Below, piece by piece: positions 42,554-51,189 of a stretch of DNA of 64,000 nt. The notes beneath the pieces were generated by a model, which had not been told where the DNA came from, ran no database searches, and was given only the letters and a program-made list of their open reading frames with translations. The translations under genes and the position numbers were made by a program. Origin of the DNA: an uncultured Mediterraneibacter sp. (GTDB lineage: Bacteria > Bacillota > Clostridia > Lachnospirales > Lachnospiraceae); NCBI GenBank assembly GCA_944381935.1, contig CALWMN010000003.1:1-64000 (forward strand), written 5' to 3'. Each line of letters starts with the position of its first letter. Position 1 is the first letter of the stretch.

Positions 42554-43309
42554 ATGACATTAGAAGAATTTTTTCATCAGGTTCCAAAAGCGGCGGCTGC
42601 ATTTTCAGGAGGAGTTGATTCGGCGTTTCTCTTGTGGGCAGCGAAAAAGTACGGCTGTGATGTCCGTGCCTATTACATCAAAACTGCATTTCAGCCGGAG
42701 TTTGAACTGGAAGACGCCAGACGGCTGGCAGAACAGCTCGAAGTTCCGCTTAAGGTGATCGAGGCGGACATACTGGCGGTCCCCGGGGCAAAAGAGAACG
42801 GACCGAAGCGATGCTACCATTGCAAAAAGGCGCTTTTCACCCTCTTGTGGGATGCGGCCGGACAGGACGGGTACCACGTCCTTCTGGATGGGACAAACGC
42901 CTCGGACCAGGCAGGGGAGCGCCCGGGAATGAAAGCGCTCCAGGAGCTTGAGGTCCGCTCGCCGCTGCGCGAGTGCGGCGTCACAAAAAGAGAAGTGAGG
43001 AGCCTTTCCCGCGAGGCAGGGCTGTTTACCTGGGAGAAACCGGCGTATGCCTGCCTTGCCACAAGGGTGCCGACCGGAACTGCCATCACGGCGGAGGCGC
43101 TGAAGAAGGTGGAGCAGGCGGAGATGATACTGCATGGGATGGGATTTACGGATTTCAGGGTCAGGCTGATAGAAGGCAGTGCCCGGCTCCAGGTGACGGA
43201 CGGGCAGGCGGGAAAGGTTCTGGAAAAAAGAGAGGAGATTCTCGCTGCCCTTAGGGCAATATTTCCGGCTGTACTGCTGGACCTGGAAAGCAGGAAACGG
43301 TCTGAATAG
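42554..43309 (+). CDS. larE: LarE, ATP-dependent sacrificial sulfur transferase
   Basis: 251 residues from ATG 42554 (GGGAGGG upstream). PP-loop SGGVDS (18-23) binds ATP. Cys167 in ACLATRVPTG corresponds to the cysteine whose sulfur is donated in Lactiplantibacillus LarE. Cys87 and Cys90 in KRCYHCKKALF add a CxxC, so with Cys167 it may belong to LarE variants using a [4Fe-4S] cluster and not self-sacrifice. It makes the dithiolated pyridinium precursor of the nickel-pincer cofactor from the LarB product. It heads the lar cluster behind an attenuator-like leader. Confidence 0.93.
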   Translation: MTLEEFFHQVPKAAAAFSGGVDSAFLLWAAKKYGCDVRAYYIKTAFQPEFELEDARRLAEQLEVPLKVIEADILAVPGAKENGPKRCYHCKKALFTLLWDAAGQDGYHVLLDGTNASDQAGERPGMKALQELEVRSPLRECGVTKREVRSLSREAGLFTWEKPAYACLATRVPTGTAITAEALKKVEQAEMILHGMGFTDFRVRLIEGSARLQVTDGQAGKVLEKREEILAALRAIFPAVLLDLESRKRSE

Positions 43310-43330
43310 AGAGGAAAAGGAGGAGAAAAG

Positions 43331-44095
43331 ATGGATAACAAGCATGACATTCTGACGCTTCTTAAGAAGGTAGCAGACCGGGATGTTTCGCCGGAGGAAG
43401 CGCTGCTGGAATTAAAAGAGGCTCCTTTTGAAGATCTGGATTACGCGAAGATTGACTTTCACCGAAGCGTCCGGCAGGGCGCGGCAGAGGTGATCTATGG
43501 GGCAGGAAAGACGCCGGAACAGATCACAGGTATCGTGTCGGCCATGGGAGAACGGGGATGCCGCAATGTCCTGGTCACCAGGATTGGCCAGGAGACGGCA
43601 GACCTGGTCGGCAGGACGGTTCCGCTGGAATATCATCCGGTCCCCAGGCTGGCTGTCGCATTTCCGGGAGAACAGACGCGAAGAGGGAATATCGTCGTGG
43701 CGACCGGAGGGACAAGCGACATGCCTGTGGCAGAGGAAGCGGCTCTTACTGCTGAGGTCATGGGGAATAAGGTCACAAGGCTCTATGACGTGGGAGTCGC
43801 AGGGCTGCACCGTCTTCTGGCAAACCTGGATGTGCTGATGAGTGCAAGATGCATCGTGGCGGCAGCGGGAATGGAGGGCGCCCTGGCGTCTGTGATCGGA
43901 GGGCTGGCCGACTGTCCGGTGATCGCCGTCCCCACCAGCGTGGGATATGGAGCCAGTTTTGGAGGGCTCTCTGCCCTTTTATCCATGTTAAATTCCTGCG
44001 CCTCCGGGTGCAGTGTGGTCAATATAGACAATGGGTTCGGCGCCGGATTTCTGGCAAGCAGGATCAATCAGATGGAAGGACTGGAGGAAGAGTAG
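43331..44095 (+). CDS. larB: LarB, nickel-pincer cofactor carboxylase
   Basis: 254 residues, full length. The C-terminal half is an AIR-carboxylase (PurE-like) fold: IVVATGGTSDMPVAEEAALT, VAAAGMEGALASVIGGLADC, and VIAVPTSVGYGASFGGLSAL. The N-terminus (FEDLDYAKIDFHRSVRQGAA) is LarB-specific. It carboxylates and hydrolyses nicotinic acid adenine dinucleotide in the first step of cofactor synthesis. AAGGAGG is upstream. It abuts larC with no gap. Confidence 0.95.
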   Translation: MDNKHDILTLLKKVADRDVSPEEALLELKEAPFEDLDYAKIDFHRSVRQGAAEVIYGAGKTPEQITGIVSAMGERGCRNVLVTRIGQETADLVGRTVPLEYHPVPRLAVAFPGEQTRRGNIVVATGGTSDMPVAEEAALTAEVMGNKVTRLYDVGVAGLHRLLANLDVLMSARCIVAAAGMEGALASVIGGLADCPVIAVPTSVGYGASFGGLSALLSMLNSCASGCSVVNIDNGFGAGFLASRINQMEGLEEE

Positions 44096-45406
44096 ATGCG
44101 GATCTTATATGTGGAATGTAATATGGGGGCGGCGGGGGATATGCTCATGGCATCCCTGTATGAGCTGCTGGATAAGGAAGAAAAGGAAACTTTTCTGGAG
44201 AGGATGAACCGGCTGGGACTGCCCGGTGTCCATGTGGAGGCGGAGACGGGCAGTACATGCGGGATTGCGGGGACACACATGAAAGTCACGGTTTACGGGG
44301 AAGAGGAGCTGGAGCACACCCACGCTCACGCCCATCCCCATGATCATGGGGATGGACACACGCATACGCATCGCCATACGGGCGAAAAGGCACATACACA
44401 TCATCATGCGGCGCCGGGACATATTGCGGAGCTGATCGACGGGCTCAAGCTCCCGGAAGAGGTGAAGACCCACGCGCGGGCGGTGTACGACGCTGTCGCG
44501 GAGGCGGAGGCAAAGGCACATGGCTGCCCGGTGGGGGACGTCCACTTCCACGAGGTGGGGGCGCTGGATGCGGTGGCAGATGTAACCGGAGTGTGCTATG
44601 CCCTGTATCTGCTGAAACCGGATCAGGTCATCGTCTCGCCGGTCCATGTGGGAAGCGGGACGGTGCGCTGTGCGCACGGCGTCATGCCGGTGCCGGCCCC
44701 TGCCACGGCAAGGCTGCTTGAGGGGGCCCCGATCTACGGCGGAGATGTCAGGGGCGAACTGTGTACGCCCACCGGGGCGGCGCTTCTGGCTCATTTTGCA
44801 GATTCCTTTGCGCCTATGCCGGTGATGAGAAGCCGCGGCGTGGGAATCGGAATCGGGACGAAAGTATTTGAGCAGGCAAACTGTGTCCGTGCTTTTCTGG
44901 GGGACATGCAGGATAAGACGCAGAATAAGACACAGGAGATGCCAGACGCGTCGGAGTCGATCACAGAGCTGGTATGCAACCTCGATGATATGACGCCGGA
45001 GGCGCTCGCCTTTGCCTGTTCCCGCCTGCTTGAACTGGGGGCTCTGGACGTCTACACTGTCCCAGGAACCATGAAGAAAGGAAGGGCAGGACATGTGCTG
45101 ACGGTTCTTTGCAGCCGGGAGCAGGAAGAGGGCTTTGCCCGCCATATCCTGGCACAGACGAGCACAAATGGACTTCGTGTCCGCAGATGCGGGAAATATT
45201 TCCTTGCGCCCGGCACGGATACGGTGCGGACAAAATGGGGCGAAGTGAGGGTGAAAACGGCAGAAGGGTTTGGCATCCGGCATGTGAAGCCGGAATATGA
45301 AGACGTGGCAAAAGCTGCGGCAGAGAATCGGGTTTCCTATCGCGAGGTGGCAGAGGAAGTCATGCGCAGGCGAAATGGCACCGGAGAAGAGGAGGCACAG
45401 GTATGA
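44096..45406 (+). CDS. larC: LarC, nickel-inserting cyclometallase (single ORF)
   Basis: 436 residues in one uninterrupted frame, whereas in L. plantarum larC1/larC2 are joined by a programmed frameshift. The N-terminus ILYVECNMGAAGDMLMASLY is typical. Residues 74-109 are His-rich with 15 histidines, a metal store. Next come VHFHEVGALDAVADVTGVCY, CTPTGAALLAHFADSF, VCNLDDMTPEALAFACSRLL and VPGTMKKGRAGHVLTVLC. It inserts Ni(II) using CTP to make the mature pincer. The start ATG follows the larB stop directly, and the end overlaps the binding protein (ATGA). Confidence 0.95.
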   Translation: MRILYVECNMGAAGDMLMASLYELLDKEEKETFLERMNRLGLPGVHVEAETGSTCGIAGTHMKVTVYGEEELEHTHAHAHPHDHGDGHTHTHRHTGEKAHTHHHAAPGHIAELIDGLKLPEEVKTHARAVYDAVAEAEAKAHGCPVGDVHFHEVGALDAVADVTGVCYALYLLKPDQVIVSPVHVGSGTVRCAHGVMPVPAPATARLLEGAPIYGGDVRGELCTPTGAALLAHFADSFAPMPVMRSRGVGIGIGTKVFEQANCVRAFLGDMQDKTQNKTQEMPDASESITELVCNLDDMTPEALAFACSRLLELGALDVYTVPGTMKKGRAGHVLTVLCSREQEEGFARHILAQTSTNGLRVRRCGKYFLAPGTDTVRTKWGEVRVKTAEGFGIRHVKPEYEDVAKAAAENRVSYREVAEEVMRRRNGTGEEEAQV

Positions 45407-47016
45407 AAAGGCTTCCTTCTGTTTCTCTCTCTGTGGCCCTGACAGTGCTCCTGGCAGCAGGATGCGCCGCAGGCGGACAGGGGAATACCGAAACGGCGCA
45501 GTCGGGGGCGGATGATGCGTCATCCGTAGTCATTGCGATGGGCCCCACATCAGAGCCGGAGGCGGGATTTGACCCGGCATATGGATGGGGAGCGGGCGAA
45601 CACGTCCATGAACCGCTGATCCAGAGCACGCTTACGGTCACAAACCCAGACCTGACTATCGGATATGACCTGGCGACAGATTATTCTGCCAGCGAGGACG
45701 GACTGACATGGACTGTGACGATCCGGGATGACGTGAAATTTACAGACGGAGAGCCGCTGACCGCCGAAGATGTGGCGTTTACCTATAATACGGTGAAGGA
45801 GTCCAGCTCTGTCAACGACTTTACCATGCTGGACTATGCACAGGCCGCGGACGACACAACGGTCCTGTTCCACATGACGCGGGCGTTTTCGATCTGGCCC
45901 TATACGATGGCAATCGTGGGGATCATCCCGGAACATGCCTACGACAGCGCGACATACGGCTCCAATCCTATCGGTTCCGGGCGTTATATGCTCAGGCAGT
46001 GGGACAGGGGGCAGCAGGTCATCCTGGAAGCCAACCCGGATTATTACGGGGAAGCGCCCAAAATGCAGCAGGTGACGATTCTGTTCATGGAGGAGGATGC
46101 GGCATTTCTCGCGGCTCAGGCGGGGGAGGTGGACCTGGCGTATACCTCCGCCACATATTCAGACCAGGCGATAGACGGGTACAGCCTTGCCGCTTATGAC
46201 AGCGTGGACAACCGGGGATTCAATCTTCCGGCTGTGGAAGAAGGGACAGACGATGCGGGCAGGACGGCCGGGAATGACCTGACTGCAGATGTACGCGTGC
46301 GCAGGGCGGTCAACATCGGGATCGACAGGCAGGAGATGATCGACAATGTGCTGAACGGGTACGGCTCTCCGGCATACAGTATCTGCGACCGTCTCCCCTG
46401 GTATAATGAAGCGTCTGAGGTGGAATATGATCCGGAAGGGGCGGCTGCCCTTTTAGATGAGGCAGGGTGGCTGCTGAATGAGGACAATGTGCGGGAAAAA
46501 GACGGAGTCCCGGCAAAGCTGAACCTCTTATATGCCACAGGGGACTCGGTCCGTCAGGCGCTGGCGGCGGATTTCGCAGACCAGCTCGGGGAACTGGGCA
46601 TCTCGTGCACGGTTGAAGGAGTGGGATGGGATACCGCCTATGACCGAGCGCTTTCCGACCCGCTGATCTGGGGATGGGGAGCCCACACACCGATGGAACT
46701 GTACAATATCTATCACACGGCCGATGGCAGCGGATCGGCACGGTACTCTCCCTATTCCAATGCTGCGGTGGATGCATATATGGACCAGGCGCTTGCCTGC
46801 AGTGACCTGGAAGAATCTTATGAACTGTGGCAGGAATCACAGTGGGACGGGCAGACCGGAGTCACGCAGGGCGGGGACATCCCCTGGGTGTGGCTGGTCA
46901 ATATCGACCATCTGTACTGGGTGAGGGACGGCCTTCAAGTGGCAGAGCAGAAGATCCACCCGCACGGGCACGGCTGGTCTGTTGTCAACAACGTAGATCA
47001 GTGGAGCTGGTCATAA
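45403..47016 (+). CDS. nickel-type ABC importer substrate-binding lipoprotein
   Basis: 537 residues. Lipoprotein signal with lipobox LLAAGC (Cys21), then a peptide/nickel-type (SBP family 5) binding domain: LTWTVTIRDDVKFTDGEPLT, DVAFTYNTV, RYMLRQWDRGQQVILEANPD and ADVRVRRAVNIGIDRQEMID. WGWGAHTPMELYNIYH near residue 430 may hold ligand contacts. Coupled by ATGA to larC and followed by two permeases and two ATPases, so nickel (free or chelated) is the probable cargo by context; peptide transport is the family alternative. Confidence 0.87.
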   Translation: MKRLPSVSLSVALTVLLAAGCAAGGQGNTETAQSGADDASSVVIAMGPTSEPEAGFDPAYGWGAGEHVHEPLIQSTLTVTNPDLTIGYDLATDYSASEDGLTWTVTIRDDVKFTDGEPLTAEDVAFTYNTVKESSSVNDFTMLDYAQAADDTTVLFHMTRAFSIWPYTMAIVGIIPEHAYDSATYGSNPIGSGRYMLRQWDRGQQVILEANPDYYGEAPKMQQVTILFMEEDAAFLAAQAGEVDLAYTSATYSDQAIDGYSLAAYDSVDNRGFNLPAVEEGTDDAGRTAGNDLTADVRVRRAVNIGIDRQEMIDNVLNGYGSPAYSICDRLPWYNEASEVEYDPEGAAALLDEAGWLLNEDNVREKDGVPAKLNLLYATGDSVRQALAADFADQLGELGISCTVEGVGWDTAYDRALSDPLIWGWGAHTPMELYNIYHTADGSGSARYSPYSNAAVDAYMDQALACSDLEESYELWQESQWDGQTGVTQGGDIPWVWLVNIDHLYWVRDGLQVAEQKIHPHGHGWSVVNNVDQWSWS

Positions 47017-47040
47017 CAATCGGGAAAGGAAGGGGATACA

Positions 47041-48033
47041 TTGAGACACCGCCTTGAGTTTACAGGGAAAAAACTGTTTCGGATGGGGGTTTTGCTGCTT
47101 GGGGTCAGCCTGGTTACATTCCTTCTGATGTGCGCGTCGCCGCTGGATCCTCTCCAGACAAACGTGGGGCAGACGGCACTGGGTTCTATGAGCCCTGAAC
47201 AGGTGGAAAAGCTGGAGGCATACTGGGGCGTGGGAATCCCGCCGGCGCAGCGGTATATCGGATGGCTTTGGGACGTCTGTCACGGTGATTTCGGAACTTC
47301 CCTGCTTTACCGGCAGCCTGTGCTGGAAGTCGTGGGAGAGCGGCTTGCCAATTCGGCAGGACTGATGTTTTTCGCCTGGGTGATCTCCGGGGTACTCGGC
47401 CTGGCGCTGGGCGTGGCGGCAGGAGCCTTCCGCGGGAGATGGCAGGACAGGCTGATACGCGGATACTGTCTGGTGATTACAAGCACCCCGGCTTTCTGGC
47501 TGGCAATCCTGCTGCTTTTGATTTTCTCGGTCTGGCTTGGATGGCTTCCCATCGGACTGGCTGTCCCCGCAGGAACAGACGCATCTTCCGTCACCCTTGC
47601 CGACCGGCTGGCGCATGCCGTTCTGCCTGCCCTGACGCTTGGCATTACGGGCGTTGCGAATATCGCCCTGCACACAAGAGAGAAGATGGTGGATGTGATG
47701 GAGTCTGATTATGTGCTGTTTGCACGTGCCAGGGGGGAATCCGCCCGTTCAGCCGTGCTCAGGCACGGACTGCGAAATGTCATTCTGCCTGGGATTACGC
47801 TGCAGGGCGCTTCTGTCAGCGAGATCATAGGAGGATCGGTGCTGGTGGAGCAGGTGTTTTCCTATCCGGGGCTGGGGCAGGCGGCGGTGACGGCAGGACT
47901 GGGGAGCGATATGCCTCTGCTCCTTGGGATCACGGTGATAACGGCAGCGATTGTGTTTGCGGGAAATCTGGCTGCCGACCTGGTCTACGGGGCTGTGGAC
48001 CCGCGAATCCGAAAGGGGGCGGCAGGGAGATGA
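47041..48033 (+). CDS. ABC importer permease (NikB-like)
   Basis: 330 residues, TTG start after GGAAAGGAAGGGG. Six membrane segments; the N-terminus GVSLVTFLLMCASPLDPL and the cytosolic coupling loop ARARGESARSAVLRHGLRNV are standard for DppB/NikB. It pairs with the following permease, whose start overlaps by four bases. Confidence 0.88.
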   Translation: MRHRLEFTGKKLFRMGVLLLGVSLVTFLLMCASPLDPLQTNVGQTALGSMSPEQVEKLEAYWGVGIPPAQRYIGWLWDVCHGDFGTSLLYRQPVLEVVGERLANSAGLMFFAWVISGVLGLALGVAAGAFRGRWQDRLIRGYCLVITSTPAFWLAILLLLIFSVWLGWLPIGLAVPAGTDASSVTLADRLAHAVLPALTLGITGVANIALHTREKMVDVMESDYVLFARARGESARSAVLRHGLRNVILPGITLQGASVSEIIGGSVLVEQVFSYPGLGQAAVTAGLGSDMPLLLGITVITAAIVFAGNLAADLVYGAVDPRIRKGAAGR

Positions 48034-48854
48034 AGAATGGAAACAGACGGAGAAACGCTGCTGTATTCCTGATCTGTGCCGCAGTGATCCTGCTGGCGGT
48101 GACAGCATCGGGAATCCTGCTGGAAGAAGCAGCTGTGGAGACGGATTTCGCAGAAAAGAACCTGCCGCCGTCTAACCGGGCGCTTTTTGGAACAGACTGG
48201 ATGGGGCGGGATATGTTTGCCAGGACGCTTGCAGGACTGTCTCTTAGCATCAGGATCGGAGTGCTCACGGCCGTGGTGAGCGGGATTGCCGCGCTTTTAC
48301 TTGGGATTGCCGCAGCTACTCTCGGCAGAAAAGTGGATGCGGTGATCTCCTGGTGCATCGACCTGGTGATGGGGATTCCGCATATCCTGTTGGTGATGCT
48401 GGTTTCGATCGCCTGCGGAAGGGGATTTGCCGGCGTGGTGGCAGGGGTGGCGCTAAGCCACTGGCCCTCTCTGGCAAGGGTCATCCGGGGAGAAGTCATT
48501 CAGCTTCGGCAGGCACCGTACATTCTGACAGCGGATAAGCTGGGCGTCTCCAGGCTTAAGATCGTCCGCAGGCATATGCTGCCTCACATCATGCCGCAGT
48601 TTCTCATCGGGATGGTCCTATTGTTTCCCCATGCGATCCTGCACGAGGCAGGCGTTACGTTCCTGGGATTCGGGCTGTCGTCAGAACAGCCTGCCATAGG
48701 GGTGATTCTCTCGGAGAGTATGGGCTACCTGACGACGGGGAAATGGTGGCTGGCACTTTTCCCGGGGGCGGCGCTCGTCCTTGTGGTCCTTCTGTTCTCT
48801 GTCGCAGGAGAGTACATAAGGCGTCTGGCGGACCCTGCCAGTGCGCATGAATAA
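48030..48854 (+). CDS. ABC importer permease (NikC-like)
   Basis: 274 residues. An N-terminal membrane anchor precedes FGTDWMGRDMFARTLAGLSL, a motif common to DppC/NikC, and the coupling loop LTADKLGVSRLKIVRRHMLP. It overlaps the preceding gene by four bases. It forms the membrane channel with the 47041 product. Confidence 0.9.
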   Translation: MKNGNRRRNAAVFLICAAVILLAVTASGILLEEAAVETDFAEKNLPPSNRALFGTDWMGRDMFARTLAGLSLSIRIGVLTAVVSGIAALLLGIAAATLGRKVDAVISWCIDLVMGIPHILLVMLVSIACGRGFAGVVAGVALSHWPSLARVIRGEVIQLRQAPYILTADKLGVSRLKIVRRHMLPHIMPQFLIGMVLLFPHAILHEAGVTFLGFGLSSEQPAIGVILSESMGYLTTGKWWLALFPGAALVLVVLLFSVAGEYIRRLADPASAHE

Positions 48855-48867
48855 AGGAGGAAAGATT

Positions 48868-49809
48868 TTGGAACCTGTTTTGCAGATCAAGCATTTGTCC
48901 ATAGATTTTACCCGGTATGAAAGAGGAACCAAAAGGAGGAGGCTGACGGTGATCCGTGACCTGTCTCTTGAGATTTATCCGGGACAGGTTGTGGCAGTGG
49001 CGGGAGCCAGCGGATCGGGAAAAAGCCTGCTGGCCCACAGCATCCTGGACATCCTCCCGCATAACAGCCATGTGGAGGGAGAGATCCTGTACGATGGAAC
49101 CCTCCTGACACCTGAACGGATCGAGAGACTGAGGGGAAGCGAGATCGTCCTTGTGCCCCAGGGGGTGTCCTATCTGGATCCTCTTATGAAGGTGGGGACG
49201 CAGTTGAGGAAGGGAAAGAAAGACCCGGGCACAAAGGAGCGGTACAGGATTGCCCTGAACCGGTACGGACTGGGGGAAGAGACGGAAGAGCTTTATCCAT
49301 TTGAACTCTCGGGAGGAATGGCAAGGAGGGTGATGATCGCTTCCGCGTCGGCGGAAAGCCCGCGGCTTATCATTGCGGATGAACCGACTCCCGGACTGGA
49401 TGCAGGGACAGCCGGGCGTATACTGGGGCATTTCCGGGAACTTGCAGATGAGGGGGCAGGCATCCTGTTCATCACCCATGACCTGGAACTGGCATCCGAG
49501 GTGGCAGACCGCGTCGTGGTATTTTATGCCGGGGAAACGATCGAGGAGGCACGGGCAGAGGATTTTGCAGATGTGGCGTGTCTTAGGCATCCTTATACAA
49601 AGGCGCTCTGGTATGCCATGCCAAAACACGGATTTAAGCCGGTACAGGGAAGCCAGCCTTATCCGGGACAGTTGCGAAGCGGATGCCATTTTGCCGGGCA
49701 GTGCGAAACATGCAGGGAGGAATGTCTGGAGCGGGAAACGATTCCGCTCAGGCCGTATGACGGCGGGAGAGTGCGCTGCCTGTATCCCAAAGAGGAGGGA
49801 CAAGTATGA
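48868..49809 (+). CDS. ABC importer ATPase (NikD-like)
   Basis: 313 residues from TTG 48868, placed by AAAGGAGGAAAG. Walker A GASGSGKS, Q-loop VLVPQGVSYLDPL, signature LSGGMARRVMIA, Walker B LIIADEPTPGLD, and H-loop ITHDLELA. The C-terminal oligopeptide/nickel extension carries a Cys cluster (CHFAGQCETCREECLERE) as in Opp/Nik ATPases, which can bind [4Fe-4S]. It acts at the inner membrane face with the next ATPase. Confidence 0.9.
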   Translation: MEPVLQIKHLSIDFTRYERGTKRRRLTVIRDLSLEIYPGQVVAVAGASGSGKSLLAHSILDILPHNSHVEGEILYDGTLLTPERIERLRGSEIVLVPQGVSYLDPLMKVGTQLRKGKKDPGTKERYRIALNRYGLGEETEELYPFELSGGMARRVMIASASAESPRLIIADEPTPGLDAGTAGRILGHFRELADEGAGILFITHDLELASEVADRVVVFYAGETIEEARAEDFADVACLRHPYTKALWYAMPKHGFKPVQGSQPYPGQLRSGCHFAGQCETCREECLERETIPLRPYDGGRVRCLYPKEEGQV

Positions 49810-50420
49810 TGCTGGAGGCGAAAGGGCTTACCTTTTCTTACCGTCGGGGCAGTACCCCGGTGTTAAGAGATATCAGCCTGTCCATTTCATCCGGGGAACG
49901 GGTCGGGCTAAAGGCGCCGAGCGGGCGCGGAAAGACTACCCTGTGCCGTCTGCTGGCGGGGTATGACAAGCCTCAGAAGGGCAGAGTCCTGCTGGATAGC
50001 AGACCGCTGAGAGAATACAGGGGAGCCTGCCCGGTGCAGATGATCTGGCAGCATCCGGAGATGGTAGTCGATCCTCTGCTCCGGCTGGGGGAGACGCTTA
50101 GGGAGGCGGGCGAGATTGACAAACGGATGCTGGACGAACTGCATATTGAGGACGGATGGCTTGAACGGTACCCGGCAGAGCTGTCAGGGGGAGAGCTGCA
50201 GAGATTCTGCCTGGCGAGGGCACTGCGCCCGTCCACGAAGTATCTCCTGTGTGACGAGATATCAGCCATGCTGGATCTGGTAACACAGGCGCAGATCTGG
50301 CACTTTTTGCTTGAGGAGGCAGAGCGAAGGGGCATGGGGCTGCTTGTGGTCAGCCATGACGATGCGCTGCTTAAGAGGGTGTGCACGAGGATCGAGGAAC
50401 TGCCGTTTACAACGCTTTGA
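49806..50420 (+). CDS. ABC importer ATPase (NikE-like)
   Basis: 204 residues, four-base overlap with the previous gene. Walker A appears as LKAPSGRGKTTL, Q-loop MIWQHPEMVVDP, signature LSGGELQRFCLARAL, Walker B YLLCDEISAMLD and H-loop VVSHDDALLKR. It is short, without the C-terminal extension. It completes the five-gene importer and is the end of the lar-nik operon. Confidence 0.9.
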   Translation: MMLEAKGLTFSYRRGSTPVLRDISLSISSGERVGLKAPSGRGKTTLCRLLAGYDKPQKGRVLLDSRPLREYRGACPVQMIWQHPEMVVDPLLRLGETLREAGEIDKRMLDELHIEDGWLERYPAELSGGELQRFCLARALRPSTKYLLCDEISAMLDLVTQAQIWHFLLEEAERRGMGLLVVSHDDALLKRVCTRIEELPFTTL

Positions 50421-50478
50421 CCGCATGCTACAATGAGGGAATAATATTTGGGGACCTGCGTTAAAGGGGGATGAAGGA

Positions 50479-51189
50479 ATGATCTGTATAGCAGTGGTGG
50501 AAGATGAACAGGAATATGTGGAGAAGATCACGGAATATCTGAAGCGATATGGGAAGGAAGAGCAGGAGGACCTGCAGATTACGGTATACAGAGACGGTGA
50601 TGGAATCACCGCAGATTATAAAGCGCAGTTTGATATCATCCTGATGGATATCCAGATGAAGTTCGTGGACGGGATGACTGCCGCTGAGGAGATACGGAAG
50701 ATGGATTCATCAGTATCTATAATATTTATAACAAATGCGCCCCAATATGCAATTCGCGGATATGAAGTGGGAGCCCTGGACTATATACTTAAACCTGTAT
50801 CCTACTTTACGTTTACACAGAAGTTCGGTCGGGCTGTCGCCAAATTAAAGAAGCGCAGCAGCAGGAAACGGATTACGGTCCCGGTGAAAGGTGGGGTTAT
50901 GCGTATGGAACTTTGTGACATTTATTACATTGAGAGTGAAGGGCATAATCTGATCTATCATACAAAGGATGGAACGTCAGTCTCTTCTGGTACGGTGAAG
51001 TCTGTGGAGACGGCGATGGGGGGAATGGATTTCTGCAGGATCAACAAGTGCTATCTTGTGAATCTGGAACATGTGGACGGCGTGCAGGATAAATATGCCA
51101 TTGTCCACGGCGACCGGCTTTTGGTCAGCCGTCCGAGGATGAAGCAGTTTATGCAGGAACTGACAAGGTACTGGGGGGAACGTTCATGA
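50479..51189 (+). CDS. LytTR response regulator (AgrA-like)
   Basis: 236 residues. Receiver domain: IAVVEDEQEYVEKI, phospho-Asp in IILMDIQMKFVDGM, Lys in LDYILKPVSYF. A LytTR DNA-binding domain follows (about 130-232: RKRITVPVKGGVMRMELCDI, YYIESEGHNLIYHTKDG, FCRINKCYLVNLEHVDGVQD). LytTR proteins bind two direct repeats about 21 bp apart; a matching pair lies before the GH3 gene at 52669. The sensor kinase starts within its last codons. Confidence 0.93.
   Translation: MICIAVVEDEQEYVEKITEYLKRYGKEEQEDLQITVYRDGDGITADYKAQFDIILMDIQMKFVDGMTAAEEIRKMDSSVSIIFITNAPQYAIRGYEVGALDYILKPVSYFTFTQKFGRAVAKLKKRSSRKRITVPVKGGVMRMELCDIYYIESEGHNLIYHTKDGTSVSSGTVKSVETAMGGMDFCRINKCYLVNLEHVDGVQDKYAIVHGDRLLVSRPRMKQFMQELTRYWGERS

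Noticed and set aside
44105-45523. A 472-codon open frame on the minus strand across larC
   Set aside because: It lies fully opposite larC, whose motifs and ribosome-binding context are certain. The reverse product is Arg/His-rich with no family pattern, a by-product of GC-rich codon use.
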